Below are positions 1-8,267 of a DNA stretch of 64,000 bases, one piece after another. Positions within the stretch are counted from its first letter, which is position 1; the number at the start of each line of letters is the position of its first letter. The stretch covers positions 1 to 64,000 of the forward strand of contig NZ_JASZYG010000001.1 in assembly GCF_030317105.1 (NCBI RefSeq), given 5' to 3'. The notes under the pieces are model-generated. The model was not told the origin of the DNA. It ran no database searches and saw nothing but the letters and a program-made list of their open reading frames with translations. The stretch is from Variovorax brevis. Its GTDB lineage: Bacteria > Pseudomonadota > Gammaproteobacteria > Burkholderiales > Burkholderiaceae_C. A program made the position numbers and the translations under genes.

Positions 1-18
1 CCCCGCGTACAGTTTCAT
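1..18 (-). CDS. 5' end of an IS110-family-like transposase (runs off the window)
   Basis: Only six codons are visible, reading MKLYAG on the minus strand from the ATG at 18. IS110-family transposases very often begin MKLYAGIDLHS, and a strong GGAGG Shine-Dalgarno lies just upstream (minus strand, 24-28). The rest of the gene lies outside the window. The call rests on a very short match plus the ribosome-binding site, so it is tentative. If right, the non-coding DNA to its right would be the element's end, which in the IS110 group can encode the bridge RNA. Confidence 0.4.
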
Positions 19-89
19 GTCGGCCTCCTTCAATGTGGACCATCGGTTGAACTGGAATCCAAACGATAGCCCCGTGAACGGAGGCCGAC
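19..89 (-). promoter_or_regulatory. Inverted repeat that can sequester the ribosome-binding site of the transposase
   Basis: The 10 bases GTCGGCCTCC at 19-28 are perfectly complementary to GGAGGCCGAC at 80-89. On the minus-strand transcript the upstream arm would pair with the GGAGG Shine-Dalgarno in front of the ATG at 18. This is compatible with translational damping of transposase expression. The pairing is seen directly; the role is inferred. Confidence 0.45.
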
Positions 90-501
90 CTCGTGGGCTA
101 GATGTTTATCAAGTTTTGAGGTACAGCTGTCGAACACCACAAAAGGCGGTTAAGTCAGGTGTCAGTCACTGCCGCCGTTCGCTTTGAAACCTCGAACAGC
201 CGCAACCAGTCTTGAAGCGACTTTGTTGTTATGGTTGCGACATGAGTCGGCCACGATTGCACGATTGGCCGGCACGGACATGCGCAGGCAATGACTGCGG
301 CCCAGTGACCGGTGAGGTACGACCGAGGGCAACCTCGCTCCGTTGGGGTTTTCAGATGTGGGCGCTGAGCAGACCTATGCCAGCGCCCAAAAGAAGCAAA
401 AGCGCATTCGTTGCTTGCTTGATCTCTCTCGCAAAGAACTCGACAGTCACGGATCGTAGGCTGCTGTTGGACGAGCCAAAGTGGTTGTCGCCCTTGGAGA
501 A

Positions 502-536
502 GTTAGGTTCGATAACGCCCGGTTATCGAACCTAAC
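502..536. repeat. Perfect 15-bp inverted repeat with 5-nt loop
   Basis: GTTAGGTTCGATAAC at 502-516 is followed by the loop GCCCG and the exact reverse complement at 522-536. The stem is not followed by a T run on either side, so a simple intrinsic terminator is unlikely. It could be a repetitive extragenic palindrome, a transposon end or a recombination site. The outermost bases GTTAGGT/ACCTAAC resemble integron core sites but are in the wrong relative orientation for attC. Confidence 0.6.
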
Positions 537-1098
537 CGAAGACGACCGAATGGGCGCAAACCACACTGAGCGCCCCTCGACGGGCCACGCGCGCGTATGC
601 AATTGCAGATGTGGCTCAGCCGTCAAGGAGGCGAGGGCGGGACAACGCGCAGAAGAAGTGATGCAAACTTCGCGTAGGCAGAAGTTGATGCGTATACGTG
701 CAGCGCGGTGATCAAAGCGAAAATTTGAGCACCGGGGCAACTTCAAAGTGTTCACGTCCAATGTATTGATGCCCCAAACCGATGACTTCACAATCTCGTC
801 ATGACGATGACCGAACCCGGACGGCTGAGTGACGACAATCTGCTCGAACGCGCGCAACCAGTTGCGCCTGTTGGCTTTGCGTGGCCATCTCGATGCGCGC
901 GGCCCAGCCCATGCTCACGAGCGCGAAGTCCGACGCCGATTTGGCAATGGAACGACGATGAACGCGGCGCTGGAGTCTGCACCGCGCAAGCGGCCGTTTT
1001 GGCGGTTCTGGTAGCAGCTTCAGGCGACAAGACAATTGCGATCGCAAAACACTGAATCCTCAGCTTGGCGCGTCGACGGCCGATTCTTGTCGCTCCAG

Positions 1099-1262
1099 GC
1101 GAAGAAGACCTCTGTGTCAACGACCGGTCCGAAGGAACTGCAGTCGTAGCCCGGCTGCATCCCATGGCAACCTCGCTATCGGAGAGTCAAAAGACTGGAA
1201 AGACTGCTCTCTTGGCCGCCGAATTGGAGGTCAGGGCCCGTTGCGGTCCTTCGCTTCCGCGA
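1099..1262. repeat. Copy of a dispersed intergenic repeat (degenerate)
   Basis: The segment contains GACCGGTCCGAAGGAACTGC, then CAGTCGTAGCCCGGCTGCAT and GGAGGTCAGGGCCC. The same blocks in the same order occur around 28010-28165 and 28245-28395, with a more degraded relative at 53617-53765. No protein is encoded consistently across copies. It is probably a lineage-specific dispersed element; its family name is not known to me. Confidence 0.5.
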
Positions 1263-1410
1263 TTTCGCCGCCCGCAAGCAGCCGCTCAACGTTCGAGGTG
1301 AGGCGGGACCGACGGCAGGGCGCCAGGCTCGCGAGGCGCAACATCTGACTGCGCGCCTCGCCGGCTTGGTGCCCTGCTGTTGGGCCTTGCCTCGATCGAG
1401 AGGTCAGGCG

Positions 1411-2817
1411 TCATCTGCGTGATGACAATGGCGATAAAGCGCTTCGGACAACTTGAAGTCCGGTCTCATTGGTGGAGAGCTGAACGTCGGCTGAACGAAC
1501 AGTCAGTGTTTGCCCAAGATAATCAAACTGAAGGGCGTCAAACGCAAGCCCTCGCCGCGCATCGGTTAATTCTTGGGCCATTTCTCGCATCGCGTTCTTG
1601 CTCCGCTCATCGGGAGATCCACTTAACAGGGTAGCATGATTAAAAATATCTCCTCCAAAAAGCCGCAACGAGTTCATTTTCCATCCATCTGGCCGCAAGC
1701 TGAGCGAAAGAGTGGAATGCTCCAGATCGTGCTTGTTGAGTTGATGATTGTTAGCAGTCAGCGCTTCGCCGGAAAATCGGCGTACTACTAGCAGTAGTAT
1801 CCGGGATTCAGAGGGATTCCAAAGCAAGCGGTTTTCATCCAGCCACAACGTGCGCACATCCGCCGTATCGCTTAAGCCTATATGCAACTTGAGATCTGGA
1901 GTTCGGTTGTCAGGGCTGCACGGGGGGCTGTCCGAACCCATCTTGGCGTTGGGTGCTTCTCGCCAGCAGAGGAAGAGATCCGCGATAGTCACGCTTGCGA
2001 GCGAATCAAGGAGCGCGGCGCGAGTATCTGTGGGCCAGAGCGTGGAAGATGGAAGTACGGCGTAGGTTCCGTCGTAGCGGCGAAGAACCCCGTGCGGCAG
2101 TGTATGTCGTTCACTCAAGGCCGCAGGCAATTGGCGTTCAAGCTTGCTTCGGTACTCGGCGATTCCATCCACCCGCTCGTCGATCTTCAGAGTCAGCCGT
2201 ACCTCAAGGAAGTTGATCGGCATAAACGACTGCTGCACGGCTATCGAAACTGTGCGTTGCTCATTCGCAATCGTGTCGAGGCTGAAATAGGTCTTTGCCA
2301 GAACGGCCAGGGTGCTCAGCGCGGCCAAGACACCGAACAACGGGAGCGCTTGCTCCCGGAGGAATGCCGCAATTCTTTGCCCGAGAGTAAAATGAGTTGG
2401 AATCAGTTCCTCGATTCGCCTCAGTAAGCTGTACACGACCGGATCGTCGCGCTCGCCCTTCCAGCCAGATAGATCTGTCGCTTGGTTTCTATTGAACGGA
2501 GTGGCAATATCGACTCCGTCAATTTTCACTGGTGCGTATACGCCCCGCGCAATGGCTTGGGATGCCTCGTGTTGGACCCACGGGGATTGCATAGCAGCTT
2601 CCGACCAGATTACTACTATGCAACCAGCGGCGAGAATCGCAGCATCAATGTCGCCGTGCCACTCCTTGCCGCACTGAATGTCTTCCTGCCACCAAACGCT
2701 GTAGTCAAACTCGAGTAGCACCTTTCTGAGCTGCGCCGCTAGATTGCGCTGCTCGGACTTGAAGCTTATGAACACTTGCCGGCCTTGTTGTCGACGTGTC
2801 AGTGAGAAGACGTTCAT
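1411..2817 (-). CDS. TIR-domain membrane protein
   Basis: 468 aa. Residues about 13-135 form a TIR domain: it opens VFISFKSEQRNLAAQLRKVL, continues with VWWQEDI, then CIVVIWSEAA, and contains SPWVQHEA, where the glutamate sits at the position of the catalytic Glu of NAD-cleaving TIR domains. One hydrophobic segment follows at about 150-175 (LPLFGVLAALSTLAVLAKTYF). The C-terminal half of about 290 residues, presumably on the far side of the membrane, is not recognised. TIR domains act in bacterial immunity and signalling as NADases or cyclic-nucleotide synthases; whether this one is catalytic is not shown. It lies 30 bp downstream of another membrane protein with a TIR-like domain and is probably co-transcribed with it. 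Confidence 0.8.
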   Translation of the reverse strand: MNVFSLTRRQQGRQVFISFKSEQRNLAAQLRKVLLEFDYSVWWQEDIQCGKEWHGDIDAAILAAGCIVVIWSEAAMQSPWVQHEASQAIARGVYAPVKIDGVDIATPFNRNQATDLSGWKGERDDPVVYSLLRRIEELIPTHFTLGQRIAAFLREQALPLFGVLAALSTLAVLAKTYFSLDTIANEQRTVSIAVQQSFMPINFLEVRLTLKIDERVDGIAEYRSKLERQLPAALSERHTLPHGVLRRYDGTYAVLPSSTLWPTDTRAALLDSLASVTIADLFLCWREAPNAKMGSDSPPCSPDNRTPDLKLHIGLSDTADVRTLWLDENRLLWNPSESRILLLVVRRFSGEALTANNHQLNKHDLEHSTLSLSLRPDGWKMNSLRLFGGDIFNHATLLSGSPDERSKNAMREMAQELTDARRGLAFDALQFDYLGQTLTVRSADVQLSTNETGLQVVRSALSPLSSRR

Positions 2818-2839
2818 GTGATCGGCAGAGTTAAATGAC

Positions 2840-2846
2840 GCCTAAC
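2840..2846 (-). other. GTTAGGC sequence at the gene junction (integron-core-like)
   Basis: Read on the minus strand, TTTAACGTTAGGCGTC lies between the stop of the upstream gene (2848) and the ATG at 2817. GTTAGGC matches the consensus GTTRRRY of attC right cores, and the same heptamer precedes the neighbouring gene at 3918-3924. I could not find the partner left core or a long folded attC, so this is only a resemblance. Confidence 0.2.
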
Positions 2847-2847
2847 G

Positions 2848-3897
2848 TTAAAGTTCAGGTGCGACCGTAGGCCGGCACCTGGAACGACCTGTCTGCTCAC
2901 GTTGCTTGACGAGGTCTGTGGCAGTACGAATTGCCGGGAGCATCAGCGGCAGCAGTGTGACTTCATCTCGCTCATCAAAGTAGAAGATCGCACCTGTTCT
3001 TCGATACGGCGGTAGGTGAAGGCCCAGCTCAGAAAATGTGGAGCGTGACCTTTCCCAATAGCTTTCCAGATCAACTCTCTCGAACTGCGCAAGACGCAAA
3101 CCTCTGTCTGCAGCAAGCGAAATCAGTCGCAACCCCATGTGCCCAAAGGTTTCAACGGCAGCGATGTCGGCCAACGTGGGATCCTCCGAGATGGTGGGAG
3201 AAACTCTGGTTACATACCCGAAGCCCGGCATTATGAAGAGAGTGCGTTGGAGTAGCCTGGAATTAACTATGTGTTCCAATTCCCAACGAACCCCGGGTTG
3301 GTCGAGTGGGGTTACATATATTAACTCCGCTCGCTCGACCAGAACCCGAATGGCTTCGCGCCAATTACTCTCGTCTTGGAGTTTGATCCTTGCGGCACCA
3401 AGTGGAGCTAGGTCGCCTGCCACAGACAACAATAGCCGATTCGGCAGGTTGATCCTAGTAATTCCGACTTCTAAATCTCTCAGCATCAAGTCTAGATTTC
3501 GAAGGTACCCACCTGTCATTATCGATATGAGTTTCCAGAGAACAGTCGCGTCGGTCAGTATTTGACCCGTCACAAAGAGTGGGCGAAGGTAGAGTGAAAA
3601 TGCCGGAGCAAGTTTAATCAACTCGTCAAGTTGTTTTGTGCTTGTCTCAGACAACGACTTGGAAAGCGTGCGCAACCTGTTGTTTGCTCTTCGCCACAGA
3701 AGAGTTGCTACGCCGGCAGCAGGCAAGGCAATCAAGATCGAGCCAAGCTGCACAACGTAAGTCGGGACAAAGAAGGATAGCGCTGTTGCAATGACGCTGT
3801 AAGCAAATAGAGCTGTCACTAGCCTCGACGTCACTGTGATCGTCAGATTGAGACGATTCATGCGATCGCGCAACAACATTGGACTTGGATCAGCCAC
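2848..3897 (-). CDS. Two-TM membrane protein with a TIR-like/SLOG-like effector domain
   Basis: 349 aa starting at GTG (3897). Two hydrophobic segments lie at about 25-45 and 48-68, followed by the motif SLYLRPLFVTGQ at about 100. Then come LLLSVAGDLAPLGAARI, NWREAIRVLVERAELIYVTP and GVRWELEHIV. This order of blocks (a YLRP/FLRPF strand, P-LGA-R, W...V..L...A..I.., WE...I) is familiar from bacterial proteins whose soluble domain resembles TIR or SLOG folds, often in two-TM membrane proteins. The pairing with a true TIR protein 30 bp downstream strengthens a shared signalling or defence role. No enzymatic residue can be assigned with certainty. The gene is less G+C-rich to the eye than the propeller gene beside it. 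Confidence 0.6.
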   Translation of the reverse strand: MADPSPMLLRDRMNRLNLTITVTSRLVTALFAYSVIATALSFFVPTYVVQLGSILIALPAAGVATLLWRRANNRLRTLSKSLSETSTKQLDELIKLAPAFSLYLRPLFVTGQILTDATVLWKLISIMTGGYLRNLDLMLRDLEVGITRINLPNRLLLSVAGDLAPLGAARIKLQDESNWREAIRVLVERAELIYVTPLDQPGVRWELEHIVNSRLLQRTLFIMPGFGYVTRVSPTISEDPTLADIAAVETFGHMGLRLISLAADRGLRLAQFERVDLESYWERSRSTFSELGLHLPPYRRTGAIFYFDERDEVTLLPLMLPAIRTATDLVKQREQTGRSRCRPTVAPEL

Positions 3898-3917
3898 GAT
3901 GCGATCGAAGTTGAGGC

Positions 3918-3924
3918 GCCTAAC
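3918..3924 (-). other. Second GTTAGGC sequence upstream of a gene start (integron-core-like)
   Basis: Minus-strand CATAACACGTTAGGCGCC lies about 20 nt before the GTG start at 3897. Together with the identical heptamer at 2840-2846 it places a GTTAGGC at the same relative position before both TIR-type genes, as expected for gene-cassette boundaries. No integrase gene or complete attC fold accompanies it, so confidence is low. Confidence 0.2.
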
Positions 3925-4260
3925 GTGTTATGGCGAGACAGCCGCTGCCGCGTAATGCAGGCCGCTGCTACATAAAAACACTGGGCCTGCCGAGCGTAAG
4001 TGCGTGTCCCATCTCGTCTTCCTTTTCGTTGACTGTGTTTTCATATGGGGTATCCTATTAGCTCCAGTGAGCCCTACCGGACCCTGTTCGTTCAACATCT
4101 GATCGCTCGAGGTTCGCTACCCAATCGGCAAGGCAGCACCCGGCCAGTTCCGGTCGGTCGCCAAGGGCAGCTTCTTGGCATCTCGCCCGGCCGTGCTCGC
4201 GCCGAAGGCAGCGAGGAGGTAGGTGACCGCAGTGGCCGAGCGACCCGGGCCGCGCGTAGG
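3925..4260. other. Intergenic stretch without recognisable gene
   Basis: Lies between the 3' end of the propeller-NTPase gene and the start of the TIR-like gene, both on the minus strand. Open frames crossing it are antisense or frame shadows with no domain. The promoter for the TIR pair is expected on its left side, but no clear -35/-10 pair stands out. Confidence 0.5.
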
Positions 4261-7200
4261 TCACCCGCTGGTATCGCCTGGCGCATCGACCTCCGCCGGC
4301 CGCACCAACAAGATCTTCCTCCGATCCGCCGAGCGTTGAAGTGCGCCTTGCAACAGCCCGCGCTCGCCCGGGTCCTTCTGCGCAAAGATCCATAGTTCCT
4401 TCACGTTGTGGTCTGCGAGCAAATCGGCCAAGAAGCTCCATAGGGCCTCCTGATCGTCACGCCGCAGCCGGAACATCTTGTCCTCATCGATGCGCGCGAC
4501 CAGTTGTGTCAGCGTCGGCGTGTCGTCGGCGAGCGAGCTCGCCGCGAGGAAGGCGCGCATCTGGTCGTGGCGGAACTCCCAGGATCCGCCGACCCGGCGT
4601 ATCACGCGCACACCGTCGCTTGACAAGGTTGCGGCGACCCCCTCACCGAGCGCCTGCCCCGCGTCGAGCGAGAACTCGCGCCGCCCTTCAACAATCAGCT
4701 TCGCCGCAAGGCGTCGCAGCGGTAGCAGGTCCAGCGGCTCTCCGTCGCCGCGCGTGGCCTTGTCCAGTACCGCACGGTAGAGCCCTATCCTGCCGTCCGG
4801 CATCGGCGTGCCCGCCGGATCGTTGCGGGCCAAGTCTGCCACCAGCCGAAGGTCGTAGCCTGAAGTGATCGCGACGCTTGGTTCCGACGCGAGACGCCGT
4901 TCCAGCACGCTACCGGCCTCGTCTCCGAGCCACAACCGCAGCAGCGCCGCGCGCTGCTCGCCGATGTCCGCTGGCAAGCGCCAGAGGGCCCATCCCTCGC
5001 CAGCAGCCGACTGGGAGGTCGCGATCAGCTTCACGTGGGCGTACTGGCGCGCGAACGCGGCAATGGCGTCATTGCGATCGGCTTCGTTCGTACCGTCGAG
5101 TGCGAGGGCAATGTGCCCGGCACGCAACATGGCCTTGAGGGTGCCGGCGTCTTCCACCACGACGCCGAATTGCTCGAATCGCCGACGGACGGCTTCCACC
5201 ACCCAGCTCTCCGGACTTTTCGGGTCGGGGGGATCGATCGCCGCGTAGTGCCGGACCGGCAGCATGACCAGGATAAAGCCGTGCTTGCGGGCGGCATCCG
5301 CCAGCGTTGCATGGTCTGGATCGTCGTAGTAGGCCCGCTCCCACGCCGCGAAGACGGTGCTCTTGCCCATGCCGGTGCGCCCCTGAAGCCACACACGCCG
5401 TCCGGAGGAGAGTTCGCCGAGCAGAGCCGAGGCGGCCACCGCCTGGCCTTCAACCCCCTTTGCCGGTGGATCGAGGAATACGGGCCTCCGGTCCGCCATC
5501 GACTGACGGACGTTCTGGAACCACGGTTCGAATACCCAGCGCTGCACCGCCGGTGCATGGCGCAGCAGGAAGAAGGGCCAGGTCAACAGCTTCGCGCCCC
5601 AAGCCGGATCCATCAGCATGCGAAGCGTCGCCAGTGATCGGTGCGAGATCCACATCAGCGCCGCAAAGAGCACAATGTATGCGATGACAAGACAGGCGAG
5701 GATCCACTGCCAGGCGGCGACCAAGCGATCGAAAATTGTCGGGCCCGCGAGCGTGAAGCTGACGGGTTGGCCGACCAGTATTCCGGCCTGACGCAGTTCG
5801 AGCGTCCACTCACCGGGCTTGTCAAACGTCGCAGCGGCCGCGAGTTCGACGACGTCCGGACCCGACATCGGCCCATCCGCGCGCCGAATGCGCGCAGATT
5901 GTGTCGCGTCGTTGCCATCGCCGCGTCGGGACACGACCAGACTCAGGCCGATCTCATCGGCTACAGGTGCACAGGGGTGGCGAAAACGCAAGCGGACTTC
6001 GCGTGGATCGCTTTGCGGAACCCACTCGCCGAACTTCGCGAGAGGTTTGACCCCGGCGTTGTGAATTGGAACCGCGGGGATTTCATAAGGGAGTCCGGGG
6101 CCGGCGATGATCAGCGCCCCGCCCCCGGGCAGGGCGTGAATTTTTTCCACGATGCCCGAGTTCGCAAGCCTGCCGGCAGGCACCAGCTCGAGCGAGACCG
6201 CATCGAACCGGGACCACTCGCCATCCCCGCGGATCAACATCCCGCCTCCTGGCAGGTCGTACATGCCGGTCACCGTCTGCGCCTTGCCGGCCGGGACCAA
6301 CTCGCGCGACACTGCATCGTATCGGAACAACCCCTTAGAAGCACCGACCAGTACCCCGCCTCCGGGCAGGTCGCGCATGCCACTCACCAGACCCGTCTCC
6401 GCCTTTCCCGCAGGCCCTACCTTGACTAGCTCGCGCGACCCTGTGTCGAATCGGAACAACCCTTCGTAAGTCCCGACTAGCACTCCGCCCCCGGGCAGGA
6501 GGCGGATGTCCGTCACAACGTCCGTGTCCGCCTGGCCGGCAGGTTCTACTTTGACTAGCTCGCGCGACGCTGTGTCGAAGCGGAACAACCCTTTGGCCCC
6601 GACTAACACTCCGCCCCCGGGCAGGTCGCGCATGACCATCACAACGCCCGTGTCCGCCTTGCCGGCAGGCACCAGCTCGAGCGACACAGCATCGAATCGG
6701 AACCACCCGCGCTCCGTTCGGATCAGCATCCCGCCTCCGGGCAGATCGCGGATGTCGTACACAGCGCCCGTTTCCGCCTTGCCGGCAGGCATCATCTCGA
6801 GCGACGCCGCATCGAATCGGAACCACCCGCGCTCCGCACCGATCAGAGCACCGACTCCAGGCAGGCTGCGCATAATGAAAACCTTGCCCATGTCCGCCTT
6901 GCCGACAGGCACCACCTCGCGCGACGCCGCATCGAACCGGAACCACCCGCGCTCTGCATAAATCAGCGCCCCTCCTCCGGGCAGGTCGCGTATGGCGGAT
7001 ACATAGCCATTAAGCATCCTGCCTCCGGGAATGGGCAAGAAAAACACAGGGCCCGTCTCCGCCTTGCCGGCAGGCACCGCTTCTCGCGACGCCGCATCGA
7101 ATCGGAACCACCCGCGCTCTGCATGGATCAGCGTCCCGCCTCCGGGCAGATCGTGGATGTCGTAGACAGCGCCCGTGTCCGCCTTGCCGGCAGGCACCAC

Positions 7201-7707
7201 CTCGCGCGACGCCGCATCGAACCGGAACAACCCGCGCTCCGCACCGATTAGCACCACCCCTCCGGGCAGGTCGCGCATGTTCACCACATAGCCCGTCTCC
7301 GCCTTGCCGACAGGCACCACCTCGCGCGACGCCGCATCGAACCGGAACAACCCGCGCCGAGAACCGATTAGCACCCCCCCTCCGGGCAGGTCGTGCATGG
7401 CGAACACAGGGTCCGCGACGTCGGTAGGCACCACCCTCCGCGACGCTGCGTCAAACCGGTACACCCCGTCTTGCGTACCGATCAGTACCCCGCTTGGCAG
7501 GTCGCGCATCAGCACCCCGTCTAGTCGGGGCCCGAGCTTGCGGATCAAGTGGTAAGGGCCGGCAGGCAATACGCAGGCGAATGACTCCATGCTGGCCGGA
7601 GCGCTCGCGCCCGATACACGAAACGCGACGCACGCCGCGGCGAGACACAGGACCAGGAGCCGGATCCTCGCCAGGCGGGTAACAACGCGAGCCTTTTTCT
7701 TGCCCAC
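4261..7707 (-). CDS. Beta-propeller sensor fused through a TM helix to a P-loop (STAND/NACHT-like) NTPase
   Basis: 1148 aa. A signal-anchor sequence (about 14-34) leads to twelve repeats of about 39-40 residues (about 55-545), consensus DLPGGG.LIG.ERG.FRFDAASRE.VPAGKA.TG, which resemble two-component-regulator-type propeller blades. An Ig-like or Y_Y_Y-like stretch follows, then a hydrophobic helix at about 660-685. The cytoplasmic part has a Walker A motif GRTGMGKST at about 779 and a Walker B-like LALDGTNE at about 871, followed by a helical C-terminal region. The layout implies an extracytoplasmic sensor controlling a cytoplasmic signal-transduction NTPase. No effector domain is obvious at the C terminus, so a partner protein may be needed. 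Neighbouring TIR genes are 360 bp downstream on the same strand. Confidence 0.7.
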   Translation of the reverse strand: MGKKKARVVTRLARIRLLVLCLAAACVAFRVSGASAPASMESFACVLPAGPYHLIRKLGPRLDGVLMRDLPSGVLIGTQDGVYRFDAASRRVVPTDVADPVFAMHDLPGGGVLIGSRRGLFRFDAASREVVPVGKAETGYVVNMRDLPGGVVLIGAERGLFRFDAASREVVPAGKADTGAVYDIHDLPGGGTLIHAERGWFRFDAASREAVPAGKAETGPVFFLPIPGGRMLNGYVSAIRDLPGGGALIYAERGWFRFDAASREVVPVGKADMGKVFIMRSLPGVGALIGAERGWFRFDAASLEMMPAGKAETGAVYDIRDLPGGGMLIRTERGWFRFDAVSLELVPAGKADTGVVMVMRDLPGGGVLVGAKGLFRFDTASRELVKVEPAGQADTDVVTDIRLLPGGGVLVGTYEGLFRFDTGSRELVKVGPAGKAETGLVSGMRDLPGGGVLVGASKGLFRYDAVSRELVPAGKAQTVTGMYDLPGGGMLIRGDGEWSRFDAVSLELVPAGRLANSGIVEKIHALPGGGALIIAGPGLPYEIPAVPIHNAGVKPLAKFGEWVPQSDPREVRLRFRHPCAPVADEIGLSLVVSRRGDGNDATQSARIRRADGPMSGPDVVELAAAATFDKPGEWTLELRQAGILVGQPVSFTLAGPTIFDRLVAAWQWILACLVIAYIVLFAALMWISHRSLATLRMLMDPAWGAKLLTWPFFLLRHAPAVQRWVFEPWFQNVRQSMADRRPVFLDPPAKGVEGQAVAASALLGELSSGRRVWLQGRTGMGKSTVFAAWERAYYDDPDHATLADAARKHGFILVMLPVRHYAAIDPPDPKSPESWVVEAVRRRFEQFGVVVEDAGTLKAMLRAGHIALALDGTNEADRNDAIAAFARQYAHVKLIATSQSAAGEGWALWRLPADIGEQRAALLRLWLGDEAGSVLERRLASEPSVAITSGYDLRLVADLARNDPAGTPMPDGRIGLYRAVLDKATRGDGEPLDLLPLRRLAAKLIVEGRREFSLDAGQALGEGVAATLSSDGVRVIRRVGGSWEFRHDQMRAFLAASSLADDTPTLTQLVARIDEDKMFRLRRDDQEALWSFLADLLADHNVKELWIFAQKDPGERGLLQGALQRSADRRKILLVRPAEVDAPGDTSG
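6160..7500 (-). repeat. Tandem array of about 117-bp coding repeats (propeller blades)
   Basis: Near-identical DNA units such as GCCTTGCCGGCAGGCACCA and TCGCGCGACGCCGCATCGAA recur roughly every 117-120 bp within the propeller gene. The similarity at DNA level, including silent positions, points to recent unit duplication or gene conversion rather than ancient repeat divergence. One blade (around 6975-7075) has an irregular insertion and others are slightly shorter. Confidence 0.75.
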
Positions 7708-8168
7708 TAGATGATCCTGTTCCTTGTCGGCGCATCAACCTGCTGCGTCCCGCGTTGCCTATCCTGATGGAGAAGACTCGCGAGGACAAGTGCGCAAAGG
7801 CCCACCGTTGGCCCTGCTCGGCCGATTTCACTGGTGCTTGCCTGGCCGCGGTCAACCACAAGGACGGGCTCTCGATTGACGGGTCTGGCCGCCCCAAGCA
7901 CTGAAGGGGCGTTTGAACGCCTTGTTCGCCGACTTTGCGAGTCGCCAAATGTCGGCTTTGTGGATGCGAATTCGGTTGTTGAGTGGCGCTGATGGGCCCG
8001 TTGCCGACGTACACGGCGCGAAATTCTGCGTCTGAAAGCCGCCATTCGCTAAAGCCAGGACGACTGACTTGCCGAGGGACGACCGCCCGATGCGTCGCTA
8101 TCGTTGGGCCGCTGCGTCAATTCGCCTCGCGTTACGCTGCGCCCAATTGCGAACCGTTTGACGGATGT
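7708..8168. other. Intergenic stretch upstream of the propeller gene, no gene recognised
   Basis: About 460 bp lie between the ATG of the propeller-NTPase gene and the dead substrate-binding protein fragment. Minus-strand frames run through it but lack homology I can recognise. The promoter of the propeller gene should be here; no consensus elements are clear. Confidence 0.5.
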
Positions 8169-8267
8169 TCACTCAATTACTTCATCCGCACGCAACAGCA
8201 GCGATTGTGGGATCGTGAGACCGAGCGTTTTTGCGGTCTTGAGGTTAACGATCAGCCGAAACTTAGT
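8169..8267 (-). pseudogene. C-terminal piece of an ABC_sub_bind (PF04392-type) substrate-binding protein
   Basis: Minus-strand translation gives [18 protein letters not shown], then [15 protein letters not shown] and a stop at 8169-8171, the typical C terminus of ABC transporter substrate-binding proteins of this family. The preceding part of the same protein lies at 9546-10290, so the gene was split by the IS630-type element in between. The sequence PTK is present on both sides because a 7-bp direct repeat (ACTTAGT) flanks the element. Confidence 0.8.

Larger units (their letters stand above)
90..1410. other. Gene-poor region, no convincing CDS
   Basis: No open frame here has a recognisable domain, a plausible start and consistent codon use. 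The stretch holds a perfect 15-bp hairpin at 502-536 and a copy of a dispersed intergenic repeat at 1099-1262, which are listed separately. The rest looks like decayed or recombined DNA; I see no tRNA or other RNA gene in it. Confidence 0.6.

Noticed and set aside
6160..7500. Regular repeats that could suggest a CRISPR array or satellite
   Set aside because: Units of about 117 bp encode in-frame propeller blades; no short direct repeats with unique spacers.
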